Of a stretch of 64,000 bases of DNA, positions 50,785-59,284 are shown piece by piece (the first letter of the stretch is position 1; each line of letters opens with the position of its first letter). Where the stretch lies: NCBI RefSeq assembly GCF_047971185.1, contig NZ_JBKDZH010000036.1:15950-79949 (forward strand), in the 5' to 3' direction. Source of the DNA: Kluyvera sp047971185. GTDB taxonomy: Bacteria > Pseudomonadota > Gammaproteobacteria > Enterobacterales > Enterobacteriaceae. Made by a program: the position numbers and the translations under genes. A model generated the notes under the pieces. It was not told where the DNA came from. It saw only the letters and a list, made by a program, of their open reading frames with translations, and searched no databases.

Positions 50785-52977
50785 ATGAAATATCCCGTTA
50801 AAACATCCCTGCTGCTCGCCGTACTGGCCGCGCTGACCAGCGCAGGCGCGCTGGCGGCGGAGCAGTCTCACTTCGAAAACTTCATCACCCGCCAGGGCGC
50901 ACAGCTGATGGACGGCCGCGAGGAATTCCGCTTCGCCGGGATCCACGCCCCGGAGCTGCATCGTATTGAAAACGATGCGCGCGGCGTCTGTAAAGCCGAC
51001 CCGCGCGGCTGGGGCCAGTATTTCAAATGGCCCACGCCGGAAGAGCAGGAAAACTGGATTAAAGCCCTCGTGCAAACCGGGGCAAAAGCCCAGCGCGTCT
51101 ATGTGCTTTCCGTGCAGCAGGAGAACGATGAAGCCTGTGAGCGTGAAACGCACATCCTGGCCCCCGCGACGCCGGACGGCATGCCGCGTTTGAACGAGAA
51201 GGCGATGGTCGTCTACGACAACATGATTGCCGAAGCCGATAAACAGGGCCTGCGCCTGATTCTGCCGTTTATCGATCACTGGTGGTGGTGGGGCGGCCGC
51301 GAGCAGCTAGCGGCCTTCTATCATGAAAAGCCGGAAGATTTTTACAACACCCACAGTAAAACCTATCAGGCGTATCTTGACGTCATTCGCCAGGTGATCG
51401 CCCGTACCAACACCATTACCGGACGCGCCTATTCGGATGAAAAAGCCATTATGGCCTGGGAGACCGGCAATGAGCTGGAAGACACCAATGCAGAATTCCT
51501 GAAACAGACGGCGGCGTGGATCAAAAAACTGGCACCTCATCAGCTCGTCGTTGACGGAACCTATAAAAAGATCAATGACTTCTCGGTGAACGACCCGAAC
51601 GTTGATATCGTCAGCAACCACTATTACACCAACGCCGGAAATAACCACCCGGATCAGGTCAAAAAAGATCTGCAGGCCATCGGCGGGAAGAAGGTGTATC
51701 TGGTGGGTGAATTCGGCCTGCTTGATAGCAAAGAGCTGAACAACATCATGCAGTCGATCGTCCACACTGAAGTCAACGGCGCGAAGGCCGCAGGCGGCTT
51801 TATCTGGGGCTTCCGCGGGCACCGTCACGACGGCGGTTTTTACTGGCATAAAGAGTACACCGGCCACTACAGCTACCATCTTCCGGGCTTCCCGGAGGGG
51901 GACGCCAACCAGGAAACCGCGGTCGTCAACCTGGTGCGAACGGCCGCGGCGCAGATGGCGGGACAGGAGCAGATGGCACCGCTGCCCGCGCCGGATGCAC
52001 CGAAGCTGCGCGATACCACATCACCGTTCGCCATCAACTGGATGGGTGCTGCGGTGGGCCGTAGCTACGATGTGGAGCGGGCAGAGTCGAAAGATGGGCC
52101 GTGGAAAGTGGTGGGGAAAGATCTTTCCGACGGCGTGCAGGCGTGGAACCCGGAAACCATGGATCTGTTCCGCGACGACTACACATCGTTGACGCTCGGT
52201 AAAACCTACTTCTACCGGGTCATCGCCAAAAATGAAACCGGGCAGTCCGCACCGTCTAACGTTATCAGCATCACCCATACGCAGAAAAACCAGGCCCCGG
52301 TGATAACGCTTGAGGAGCAGGCGACCACCACGCAGAACAGCGGCCTGAGCCTCAATGCGCAATGGCAGGATGACAATCTGCCGTCGCGTAAAGTGAGTGA
52401 AAAGTGGACCAGCACCGGCAACAAGCAGGCACATTTCTGCAATGCCGACAAGGCTTCCACTCGCGCCTGGTTCCCGACGCCGGGGATCTACCAGCTCACC
52501 TTCACCGCTAGCGATGGCCTGCTGAAAAGCAGTAAAACGATGACCGTCAACGTTACCGAACCGACTGCGCAAGCGCCAGACGATTTCTGCCGCTTTGACA
52601 GTCAGTTACTGGGCCTGAAACAAAGCCAGAAAACGGTGATCAAGAGCGCGGACAACGCGCTGACAACCGGCGAAGATGGCTTCCTGGGGCCGTTTGCTCA
52701 GGATGGCGATAAAGTGAGCTGGAAAATAGCCGCGCCGTGGGACGGCAACTATCTGCTGCACCTCGATTTCAACGCCAAATGGGGCGCGAAGAAAAACTCG
52801 GTACAGATTAACGGCGATAAACCTATTCAGATTGAGTTCCCGCAAACCGACGATCATGGCCAGCGGATGACCATTCCGGTTCATCTCAAGCAGGGTGAAA
52901 ACACCATCAGCCTGGGGAAATACGCCGGTGACTGGGGCTATATCTTTATTAAGTCCATTCAGGTGAATGCAGAATAG
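50785..52977 (+). CDS. Exported multidomain GH5 glycosidase (mannanase/cellulase-like)
   Basis: 730 residues with a signal peptide (residues 1-25). A GH5-type TIM barrel covers about 30-395: acid/base E230 in AWETGNELED and nucleophile E309 in VGEFGLLD, with an aromatic patch DHWWWWGG near 164-171. A fibronectin-III-like domain follows (about 400-497), an Ig-like domain (505-592), and a C-terminal carbohydrate-binding-like sandwich (613-728, with WDGNYLLHLDFNAKWG and GDWGYIFIKSIQV). It probably cuts beta-mannan or beta-glucan in the periplasm or outside the cell. The gene lies between porin and phospho-glycosidase, so polymer cutting, entry and breakdown are encoded together. Substrate is inferred from the family; a terminator follows directly. 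Confidence 0.85.
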   Translation: MKYPVKTSLLLAVLAALTSAGALAAEQSHFENFITRQGAQLMDGREEFRFAGIHAPELHRIENDARGVCKADPRGWGQYFKWPTPEEQENWIKALVQTGAKAQRVYVLSVQQENDEACERETHILAPATPDGMPRLNEKAMVVYDNMIAEADKQGLRLILPFIDHWWWWGGREQLAAFYHEKPEDFYNTHSKTYQAYLDVIRQVIARTNTITGRAYSDEKAIMAWETGNELEDTNAEFLKQTAAWIKKLAPHQLVVDGTYKKINDFSVNDPNVDIVSNHYYTNAGNNHPDQVKKDLQAIGGKKVYLVGEFGLLDSKELNNIMQSIVHTEVNGAKAAGGFIWGFRGHRHDGGFYWHKEYTGHYSYHLPGFPEGDANQETAVVNLVRTAAAQMAGQEQMAPLPAPDAPKLRDTTSPFAINWMGAAVGRSYDVERAESKDGPWKVVGKDLSDGVQAWNPETMDLFRDDYTSLTLGKTYFYRVIAKNETGQSAPSNVISITHTQKNQAPVITLEEQATTTQNSGLSLNAQWQDDNLPSRKVSEKWTSTGNKQAHFCNADKASTRAWFPTPGIYQLTFTASDGLLKSSKTMTVNVTEPTAQAPDDFCRFDSQLLGLKQSQKTVIKSADNALTTGEDGFLGPFAQDGDKVSWKIAAPWDGNYLLHLDFNAKWGAKKNSVQINGDKPIQIEFPQTDDHGQRMTIPVHLKQGENTISLGKYAGDWGYIFIKSIQVNAE

Positions 52978-52984
52978 TGATTTA

Positions 52985-53012
52985 CTGCGTCGCGTGCGGC
53001 GCAGCTTTTTTG
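52985..53012 (+). terminator. Intrinsic terminator between the GH5 and GH1 genes
   Basis: A stem of about eight pairs, starting CTGCG and ending CGCAG (52985-53004), followed by two T runs (53006-53011 and 53013-53018). It ends only 15-20 bp before the GH1 start, which has its own strong AGGAGG site at 53023. Partial termination here would lower GH1 expression relative to the porin and GH5. Confidence 0.8.
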
Positions 53013-53032
53013 TTTTTTATTCAGGAGGTTAA

Positions 53033-54430
53033 ATGACCACTTACGCGTTTCCAAACCACTTCCTCTGGGGCGCAGCCGCCTCCGGCCCACAAACCGAAGG
53101 CGCGGAGGGGAAACCCCATCGCTCGATCTGGGACAGCTGGCACGCCGCGCAGCCGGAGCGCTTTTACCGGGGGATCGGCCCGGAGACGGTCTGCAATACT
53201 CTGCACCGTTACAAAGAAGATGTCGCGCTGATGAAGCACATCGGCTTCAACTCGTTCCGTACCTCCATCCAGTGGTCGCGGCTGATTGACGACCTGGAAA
53301 CCGGCGAGCCTAACGCGCAGGCGGTGCGCTTCTATAACGACTATTTCGACGAAATGATCGCCAACGGCATCGAACCGATGGTTAACCTCTACCATTTTGA
53401 CATGCCGGAAGATCTGCAAAATCGCTACGGTGGCTTCGAGTCAAAACATGTGACCGATCTGTTCGCCCGCTTTGCCGCCACGGCGTTTCGCCTGTTCGGC
53501 CATAAAATCAAACACTGGATCACCTTCAACGAGCCGATTGTGCCGGTGGAAGGCGGCTACCTGTACGACTTCCACTATCCGTGCAAAAAAGACGGCAAGC
53601 TGGCGGCGCAGGTGGCGTTCAACATCATGCTGGCGCACGCGAAAGCGGTGCAGTGCTATCGCGAGCAGCAGCTGTCGGGGGAAATCGGCGTGGTGCTCAA
53701 CCTGACGCCGTCCTATACCCGCAACGACTCGGAGGAAGATAAAAAAGCGGCGTGGTACGCCGACCTGCTGTTTAATCGCAGCTTCCTCGACCCGCTGGTC
53801 AAGCATCAGTTCCCGAAAGAGCTGTGCGAGCTGCTGGCGCTGCATAACTGTCTGCCGGAAACCACCAAAGAAGAGGTCTCGCTGATTACCGACTCGCGGA
53901 TCGACTTCCTCGGCGTGAACTACTACGTGCCCCGCCGCGTGCAGGCGCGCGAAACGCCGTACACCCTCGACTATTTCTCTCCAGAGTACTACTTCGAAAA
54001 CTACGTTGACCCGAACGGCCGCTTTAACCCGTACCGCGACAACAATGAAATTCACCCGCAGGCGATCTACGACATTGCCGCCAATATTCGCGACAATTAC
54101 GGCAATATTAAGTGGTATCTCGCCGAAATCGGCATCGCGATGGATCTGCAATCCGAAGGCCCGGTGCAGGCGGACGGCGTGATTGATGACCGTTTCCGTA
54201 TTGGCCTGATGGAGGAGCATCTGGTGCAGCTACACCGCGCCATCGCCGACGGCGCAAACTGCTTCGGCGTGCATCAGTGGACGTTTATCGATAACTGGTC
54301 GTGGCTCAACTCGTTTAAACGCCGCTACGGGTTCTACCGCCTCGACCTTGAAACCGGCGAACGGCAGATTAAGCGCAACGGGCTGTGGTTTAAAGCGCTG
54401 GCGGAGAGTAACCAGTTTACCCTCGAATAA
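53033..54430 (+). CDS. GH1 6-phospho-beta-glycosidase
   Basis: 465 residues with a GH1 barrel: FPNHFLWGAAASGPQTEGA at the start, acid/base E167 in HWITFNEPIV, and nucleophile E365 in WYLAEIGIAMD. GH1 enzymes normally read T/V-E-N-G at the nucleophile; here it is A-E-I-G, a clear variant. The late FGVHQWTFIDNWSWLNSFKRRYGFY matches phospho-beta-glucosidases, including the Ser/Lys/Tyr-type phosphate pocket. It should split the phosphorylated disaccharide brought in by the PTS. No signal peptide, so it is cytoplasmic, as expected. Confidence 0.92.
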   Translation: MTTYAFPNHFLWGAAASGPQTEGAEGKPHRSIWDSWHAAQPERFYRGIGPETVCNTLHRYKEDVALMKHIGFNSFRTSIQWSRLIDDLETGEPNAQAVRFYNDYFDEMIANGIEPMVNLYHFDMPEDLQNRYGGFESKHVTDLFARFAATAFRLFGHKIKHWITFNEPIVPVEGGYLYDFHYPCKKDGKLAAQVAFNIMLAHAKAVQCYREQQLSGEIGVVLNLTPSYTRNDSEEDKKAAWYADLLFNRSFLDPLVKHQFPKELCELLALHNCLPETTKEEVSLITDSRIDFLGVNYYVPRRVQARETPYTLDYFSPEYYFENYVDPNGRFNPYRDNNEIHPQAIYDIAANIRDNYGNIKWYLAEIGIAMDLQSEGPVQADGVIDDRFRIGLMEEHLVQLHRAIADGANCFGVHQWTFIDNWSWLNSFKRRYGFYRLDLETGERQIKRNGLWFKALAESNQFTLE

Positions 54431-54443
54431 CGCCGTTTACCCG

Positions 54444-54524
54444 GTAGGCCGGATAAGGCGTTTACGCCGCCATCCGGCAATGTGCCACATCGTGCCCGAT
54501 GGCGCTACGCTTATCGGGCCTACG
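54444..54524. repeat. BIME-type pair of REP elements
   Basis: Two inverted REP units, at 54444-54479 and 54493-54524, each an imperfect palindrome with the core GCCGGATAAGGCG or its complement. This is the standard enterobacterial repetitive extragenic palindrome and sits between the convergent GH1 and tetR genes, overlapping the tetR stop by a few bases. Confidence 0.9.
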
Positions 54525-55176
54525 CTTTTACCGGGCCAATCCCCTGCAACAACACCGCCAGCGCGTTGCCGACAATCATCTCCGGCGTCAGCATCGCCAA
54601 CCGCTCGTCTTTACGCATCCGGGAAAAGGGCACCAGCACCAGGCTTAACAGGGTGGTAAACAGCAGTTCCGCCGAAAGATGCGGATTGACCTTTCCTTCC
54701 TCCTGCCAGCGTTTCACCATCGCTAACGTCGCCTGATACTTCTCATCGCCAAAACGCGCGTGAAGATGCTGGCGCAGCACCGGCATCTCGCCGATCACTT
54801 CCTGCATCCACAGCGGGGCGAACCATTCGTACTGCGCAGCAAGTGTCGCCAGTTTCTTGACCATTTCTGTCAACGCTTGCACCGGTTCGTCAGGATAATC
54901 GCCAAACACACCGCCAATTTCGGCGCGCAGCGGTAAAAAGCGCTCTTCGATCATCACGTCGAGCAATTGCTCCCGTGAATTAAAGTAGTAGTGCAGCATC
55001 GCCGGCGTCACGCCCGCCTCGCGGGCAATCGCATTCAGCGACGTGCGCGCAATTCCCTGCTGGGAAAACAGCCGCAGAGCAATGTCTATCAGCTGTTCGC
55101 GCTTATCGGCGTCGGGTTTGCTGCCGCGCGGACGACCGGGCCTGCGCGGTTGAAGGTTGTCTTTTTGTGCTGGCAT
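54520..55176 (-). CDS. TetR-family repressor next to an MFS pump
   Basis: 218 residues from the ATG at 55176; a TTG at 55212 would lengthen it by twelve residues. The N-terminus is basic and proline-rich (RRPGRPRGSKPDADKREQLI), followed by the TetR helix-turn-helix IALRLFSQQGIARTSLNAIAREAGVTPAMLHYYFNSREQLLD. The ligand domain is of unknown specificity. It is divergent from the MFS gene with 76 bp between, where an inverted repeat (55218-55239) is the likely operator. Control of that pump is the obvious inference. Confidence 0.92.
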   Translation of the reverse strand: MPAQKDNLQPRRPGRPRGSKPDADKREQLIDIALRLFSQQGIARTSLNAIAREAGVTPAMLHYYFNSREQLLDVMIEERFLPLRAEIGGVFGDYPDEPVQALTEMVKKLATLAAQYEWFAPLWMQEVIGEMPVLRQHLHARFGDEKYQATLAMVKRWQEEGKVNPHLSAELLFTTLLSLVLVPFSRMRKDERLAMLTPEMIVGNALAVLLQGIGPVKA

Positions 55177-55217
55177 AGAAACGGGATCCCTTGACCTCTT
55201 AACGATCTTCAATAAAT

Positions 55218-55239
55218 ATTAATTATGCATTTAATTAAT
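55218..55239. promoter_or_regulatory. Probable TetR operator between tetR and the MFS gene
   Basis: Inverted repeat ATTAATT-N8-AATTAAT, 7 bp perfect arms, in the centre of the divergent intergenic region. Placement suits control of both genes. The AT richness could also be a promoter element without operator function. Confidence 0.5.
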
Positions 55240-55252
55240 TTCAAGTGAGAAC

Positions 55253-56770
55253 ATGATGGCGACCGATATGACGACCCACGCGCAGCCACCGCAACAGGCT
55301 GGCGCGACCTCAATCCGTCTGCTGTTCAGCGCGCTGCTGCTGGTGATGCTGCTCTCCGCGCTCGACCAGACCATCGTCTCGACCGCGCTGCCAACCATTG
55401 TCGGCGAGCTGGGCGGCCTCGACAAGCTCTCGTGGGTGGTGACGGCCTATATCCTGACCTCCACCATCGTGGTGCCGCTGTACGGAAAATTTGGCGACCT
55501 GTTTGGCCGCAAACGGGTACTGCAAATCTCGATTCTGCTGTTCCTGGCCGGCTCAGCGCTGTGCGGGCTGGCGCAGAACATGACCCAGCTGGTGCTGATG
55601 CGCGCCCTGCAGGGCCTGGGTGGCGGCGGGCTGATGGTGATCAGCATGGCGGCGGTGGCCGATGTGATCCCTCCCGCCGAACGTGGCCGCTACCAGGGGT
55701 TGTTCGGCGGCGTATTTGGTCTGGCGACGGTAATTGGCCCGTTGATCGGTGGCTTTATCGTCCAGCACGCCTCCTGGCGCTGGATTTTCTACATCAACCT
55801 ACCGCTGGGGCTGTTCGCGCTGTTCGTGATTGGCGCGGTCTTCCACGCCAGCAATAAGCGCAGCCAGCATCAGATTGACTGGCTAGGGGCGGTTTACCTG
55901 ACCATGGCGCTGGTCTGCATCATTCTGTTCACCACCGAAGGCGGCACGGTACGCGAGTGGAGCGACCCGCAGCTGTGGTGCATTCTGGCCTTCGGCCTGA
56001 TCGGTATCGCCGGGTTTATCTATGAAGAGCGGCTGGCGTTTGAGCCGATTATCCCGCTCTCGCTGTTCCGCAACCGCAGCTTTCTGCTGTGCAGCCTGAT
56101 CGGGTTCATCATCGGCATGTCGCTGTTTGGCTCAGTCACCTTCCTGCCGCTCTATTTGCAGGTGGTGAAAAACGCCACGCCAACGGAGGCCGGTTTGCAG
56201 CTGATTCCGCTGATGGGCGGGCTGTTACTGACCTCGATTATCAGCGGGCGCGCCATCAGCCGCAGCGGGAAATACCGCATCTACCCGATCGTCGGGACGC
56301 TGATGGGCTTTATCGGCATGCTGCTGCTGACGCGCATTACCATTACCTCGCCGACCTGGCAGCTGTATCTGTTTACCGGCGTGCTGGGAATGGGGCTGGG
56401 GCTGGTGATGCAGGTACTGGTGCTGGCGGTGCAAAATACGGTCAGCGCCAATCTGTACGGCGTGGCGACCTCCGGGGTGACGCTGTTCCGCTCCATCGGC
56501 GGTTCTATCGGCGTGGCGCTGTTCGGCGCGGTGTTCACTTCGGTGCTGCAGTCACGGCTGATGAGCCTGTTGCCGGAAGGCGCTGCTATCCCGCAGGGGA
56601 TGAACCCGATCGCCATTCATCAGCTTCCCGAGGCGATGCGTACCGACTACCTCACCGCCTTCGGTGCCGCCATTCACGCGGCGTTTATCATGGCCGCGTG
56701 CATTATGGTGGTGGCGTTTGCGTTGTCGTGGCTGCTGAAAGAAGCGCCGCTGAAAACGCGGCACGAGTAA
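55253..56770 (+). CDS. MFS multidrug transporter, DHA2 family (14 helices)
   Basis: 505 residues with about 14 membrane helices. Signatures include LSALDQTIVSTALPTIVGELG (DHA2 motif in helix 1), GKFGDLFGRKRVLQ (motif A), LQGLGGGGLMVISMAAVADVIPPAERGRYQG (motif B region) and GPLIGGFIVQHASWRWIFYINLPLG (motif C region). It is a proton-driven drug exporter in the inner membrane; substrates cannot be predicted. Start at the first of two adjacent ATGs. Confidence 0.94.
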   Translation: MMATDMTTHAQPPQQAGATSIRLLFSALLLVMLLSALDQTIVSTALPTIVGELGGLDKLSWVVTAYILTSTIVVPLYGKFGDLFGRKRVLQISILLFLAGSALCGLAQNMTQLVLMRALQGLGGGGLMVISMAAVADVIPPAERGRYQGLFGGVFGLATVIGPLIGGFIVQHASWRWIFYINLPLGLFALFVIGAVFHASNKRSQHQIDWLGAVYLTMALVCIILFTTEGGTVREWSDPQLWCILAFGLIGIAGFIYEERLAFEPIIPLSLFRNRSFLLCSLIGFIIGMSLFGSVTFLPLYLQVVKNATPTEAGLQLIPLMGGLLLTSIISGRAISRSGKYRIYPIVGTLMGFIGMLLLTRITITSPTWQLYLFTGVLGMGLGLVMQVLVLAVQNTVSANLYGVATSGVTLFRSIGGSIGVALFGAVFTSVLQSRLMSLLPEGAAIPQGMNPIAIHQLPEAMRTDYLTAFGAAIHAAFIMAACIMVVAFALSWLLKEAPLKTRHE

Positions 56771-56774
56771 TGTT

Positions 56775-56846
56775 TGCCGGATGGCGCTGCGCTTATCCGG
56801 CCTACAGATGGGAGTAGGCCGGATAAGGCGTAGCCGCCATCCGGCA
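56775..56846. repeat. BIME of two REP elements
   Basis: Two inverted REP units (56775-56805 and 56814-56846) with cores GCCGGATGGCG and GCCGGATAAGGCG, between the convergent MFS and GNAT genes. Same family as the pair at 54444-54524. Confidence 0.9.
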
Positions 56847-56850
56847 GCCC

Positions 56851-57267
56851 TTATAGCCCCTTCGTCAGATAGTGCCGCGCCATCCCCGCCAGCGGGAAAT
56901 CCTCCAGCGTTTTCACCAGCTGATACCCCTGTTTCTGATAAAACGGCAGCGCCTGGAAGCTGATGGTATCCACCAGCGCGTACAGGCAGCCTTTCTCGCG
57001 GGCCAGATCCTCCGCGCGTTTGATAATCTCACTGCCAACGCCTTTGCCACGCGTGGTTTCACACACCCACAGATAGTCGATGCTGAGCCAGTCGCCTTTG
57101 CGCTGGCCAATCAGGCCGCCGCGCATCACATCCTGCTCATCACGCAGATAAACGCAGATATCCCCCCACCCGGAAGTATCAACAAACTGCTGGTTATAGG
57201 CCCGTAGCCCGGTGAATAATTCCTCTTTATCTTGCGGGGTAATAATTTCTTTAATAACAAAAGGCAT
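56851..57267 (-). CDS. GNAT-family N-acetyltransferase
   Basis: 138 residues, a single GNAT domain. The acetyl-CoA loop is CETTRGKGVGSEIIKRAEDLARE (R-G-K-G-V-G), preceded by the beta-bulge strand LSIDYLWV and followed by CLYALVDTISFQALPFYQKQGYQ. It transfers acetyl from acetyl-CoA to an unknown amine, possibly an antibiotic or small molecule. It is a single gene with no operon partner and is convergent with the MFS gene. Confidence 0.92.
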   Translation of the reverse strand: MPFVIKEIITPQDKEELFTGLRAYNQQFVDTSGWGDICVYLRDEQDVMRGGLIGQRKGDWLSIDYLWVCETTRGKGVGSEIIKRAEDLAREKGCLYALVDTISFQALPFYQKQGYQLVKTLEDFPLAGMARHYLTKGL

Positions 57268-57399
57268 ATTTATTCCTTATTTTTATTGGCCGACCTGATT
57301 AATTTCACAAAAAATTCTTTTTTTCTCCATTCTTTTTTGCACAAATAAAAAAAGAAAAAATCAGTATCAGAAAATGCTTTTCATCGCACGCTCGCAACG

Positions 57400-57433
57400 T
57401 ATAATGGACGAAAAATGAGAACGATCGTTCTCA
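57400..57433 (+). promoter_or_regulatory. Promoter and palindromic operator of the RND-linked tetR gene
   Basis: A -10 box TATAAT lies at 57400-57405 and, eleven bases on, the perfect 18-bp palindrome TGAGAACGATCGTTCTCA (57416-57433), 24 bp before the tetR start. A repressor bound there would cover the transcription start, so autoregulation by the TetR protein is likely. I find no second copy before the pump gene at 58163, so the pump may be read through from this promoter. Confidence 0.8.
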
Positions 57434-57457
57434 CTACCAACATTCACGGAGACATGC

Positions 57458-58027
57458 ATGACCAGCAAGCTGGAAGCCAGGCAAAAAGCCCGCCAGGACG
57501 AGATCATCGCCGCGGCCCGCCGCTGCTTTCGCCACAGCGGCTTTCATGCGGCCAGCATGTCGCAAATCGCCGCCGAAGCGAAGCTGAGCGTCGGTCAAAT
57601 CTACCGTTATTTCGATAGCAAAGACGCGATTATTGAAGAGATGATCCGCCGAATTATCGACCACCGCATCGCCGAGATGGAGGGCAAAACCCAAACCCAT
57701 CTGATGCCGCATATGCTGGCGTGGCGCATGACGCTGAGCGAAGACGACGATGCGCTGATGCTGGAAATGTCCGCCGAAGCCACCCGTAATCCGCAGGTGG
57801 CCGCCTGGCTGAAAGAAGCCGATGCACGCATGTTCAATAACGCCTGCGACCATCTGCGTAAAACGTTTCCGCACCTCAGCGAAACCCGCGTTCGCTGCTG
57901 CGTCGAGGTAATGGCGGTGATGGTGGAAGGCACCATTTACCGTCGTCAGATCCCGTTGCAGGTTGCGGCCGAGGAAATGGAAAAAATCTATCAGGAAATT
58001 ATTAATATGCTTGTGTCCGTTAAGTAA
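57458..58027 (+). CDS. TetR/AcrR-family repressor of the RND efflux operon
   Basis: 189 residues with a TetR helix-turn-helix: IIAAARRCFRHSGFHAASMSQIAAEAKLSVGQIYRYFDSKDAIIEEM. The C-terminal domain is of the AcrR type, without clear ligand hints. It lies in front of, and in the same direction as, a tripartite RND pump, 135 bp away with a terminator-like hairpin between. The arrangement resembles eefR-eefABC of Klebsiella and Enterobacter; this identity is suggested, not proven. Confidence 0.92.
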   Translation: MTSKLEARQKARQDEIIAAARRCFRHSGFHAASMSQIAAEAKLSVGQIYRYFDSKDAIIEEMIRRIIDHRIAEMEGKTQTHLMPHMLAWRMTLSEDDDALMLEMSAEATRNPQVAAWLKEADARMFNNACDHLRKTFPHLSETRVRCCVEVMAVMVEGTIYRRQIPLQVAAEEMEKIYQEIINMLVSVK

Positions 58028-58077
58028 TTAATTCCATTTAATCATCAGGGGAATATTTCTTCCCCGTTTTGTCGTTT

Positions 58078-58104
58078 CCGGTCTCCGGAGACGCGGGCTT
58101 TTTT
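58078..58104 (+). terminator. Intrinsic terminator between tetR and the RND operon
   Basis: Self-complementary stem centred on GTCTCCGGAGAC (58081-58092), extended by CCG and CGG, then six T (58099-58104). It should end or attenuate the tetR transcript 59 bp before the pump operon. A further weak hairpin, CCTCGC/GCGAGG, follows around 58117-58137. Confidence 0.75.
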
Positions 58105-58162
58105 ATACCCAAAATCCTCGCGCTGACTTTGCGAGGAGGACGTCGTTCACCCCGAGAAAAAT

Positions 58163-59284
58163 ATGAAATACATAACAACCACCATCGCTGCATTATTTCT
58201 CCTGAGCGGATGTGATAATGCCCCCACCGCTTCCCCAGCGCGTCCCGCTCAGGAAGTGGGCATCGTCACATTAAAAAGCCAGCCCGTTTCCGTCGTCAGT
58301 GAACTGACCGGGCGCACCACCGCGGCCTCCAGCGCGGAAGTGCGGCCTCAGGTCTCCGGCATCATCCAGAAACGGCTTTTTAATGAAGGCGATAGCGTTA
58401 AAGCCGGCCAGGCGCTGTACCAGATTGACCCCGCCAGCTTCCGCGCCACCTACAACGAAGCCGCCGCCGCGCTGAAGCAGGCGCAGGCGCTGGTTGTCGC
58501 CGACTGCCAGAAGGCGCAGCGCTATGCAGCGCTGGTGAAAGATAACGGCGTATCACGCCAGGATGCCGACGACGCGCAATCCACCTGCGCGCAGGACAAA
58601 GCCAGCGTCGAGTCGAAAAAAGCGGCGCTGGACAGCGCGCGCATTAACCTCGACTGGACCACCGTCACCGCGCCGATTGCCGGGCGCATCGGTATCTCTT
58701 CGGTCACGCCGGGGGCGCTGGTTACCGCCGAGCAGGACACCGCGCTGGCGACCATCCGCGGCCTCGACACCATGTACGTGGACCTCACCCGCTCTAGCGT
58801 CGATTTGCTGCGCCTGCGTAAGCAATCACTGGCGACCAACAGCGACACTCTCAGCGTGGCGCTGACCCTTGAAGACGGCAGCACCTACGGCGAGAAAGGC
58901 CGCCTGGCACTCACCGAAGTCGCGGTTGATGAATCGACCGGCTCGGTCACCCTACGCGCGGTGTTCCCCAACCCGCAGCATCAGCTGCTGCCGGGGATGT
59001 TCGTGCGCGCCAAAGTGGACGAAGGGATGATGAACGACGCCATTCTGGCGCCGCAGCAGGGCATCACCCGCGACGCCAAAGGGGTTGCCACCGCGTTAGT
59101 GGTCACCGCCGACAATAAGGTAGAGCAGCGTGAGCTGGAAACCGGCGAAACCTATGGCGACAAATGGCTGGTGTTAAGCGGCCTGAAGGAGGGCGATAGG
59201 CTGATCGTGGAAGGCACAACGAAAGTCACCGCTGGCCAAACGGTGAAGCCTGTTGAAGTCGCCTCCAACGGAGGAAACGCCTGA
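58163..59284 (+). CDS. RND efflux periplasmic adaptor lipoprotein (AcrA/EefA-like)
   Basis: 373 residues. The lipobox LFLLSGC (Cys at about residue 18) predicts lipid anchoring. The family order is clear: first barrel and lipoyl half (EVRPQVSGIIQKRLFNEGDSVKAGQALYQIDPASF), a coiled-coil hairpin (about 95-160), the second lipoyl half (INLDWTTVTAPIAGRIGISSVTPGALV) and the membrane-proximal domain. It bridges the RND pump and the outer-membrane channel. Its stop overlaps the start of the pump gene by one base. The operon may be eefABC. Confidence 0.94.
   Translation: MKYITTTIAALFLLSGCDNAPTASPARPAQEVGIVTLKSQPVSVVSELTGRTTAASSAEVRPQVSGIIQKRLFNEGDSVKAGQALYQIDPASFRATYNEAAAALKQAQALVVADCQKAQRYAALVKDNGVSRQDADDAQSTCAQDKASVESKKAALDSARINLDWTTVTAPIAGRIGISSVTPGALVTAEQDTALATIRGLDTMYVDLTRSSVDLLRLRKQSLATNSDTLSVALTLEDGSTYGEKGRLALTEVAVDESTGSVTLRAVFPNPQHQLLPGMFVRAKVDEGMMNDAILAPQQGITRDAKGVATALVVTADNKVEQRELETGETYGDKWLVLSGLKEGDRLIVEGTTKVTAGQTVKPVEVASNGGNA

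Noticed and set aside
57310..57360. Strong terminator made of T-rich and A-rich tracts between the GNAT and tetR genes
   Set aside because: The arms can pair but contain only A-T pairs, and both flanking genes are transcribed away from it; more likely a curved or UP-like promoter region.
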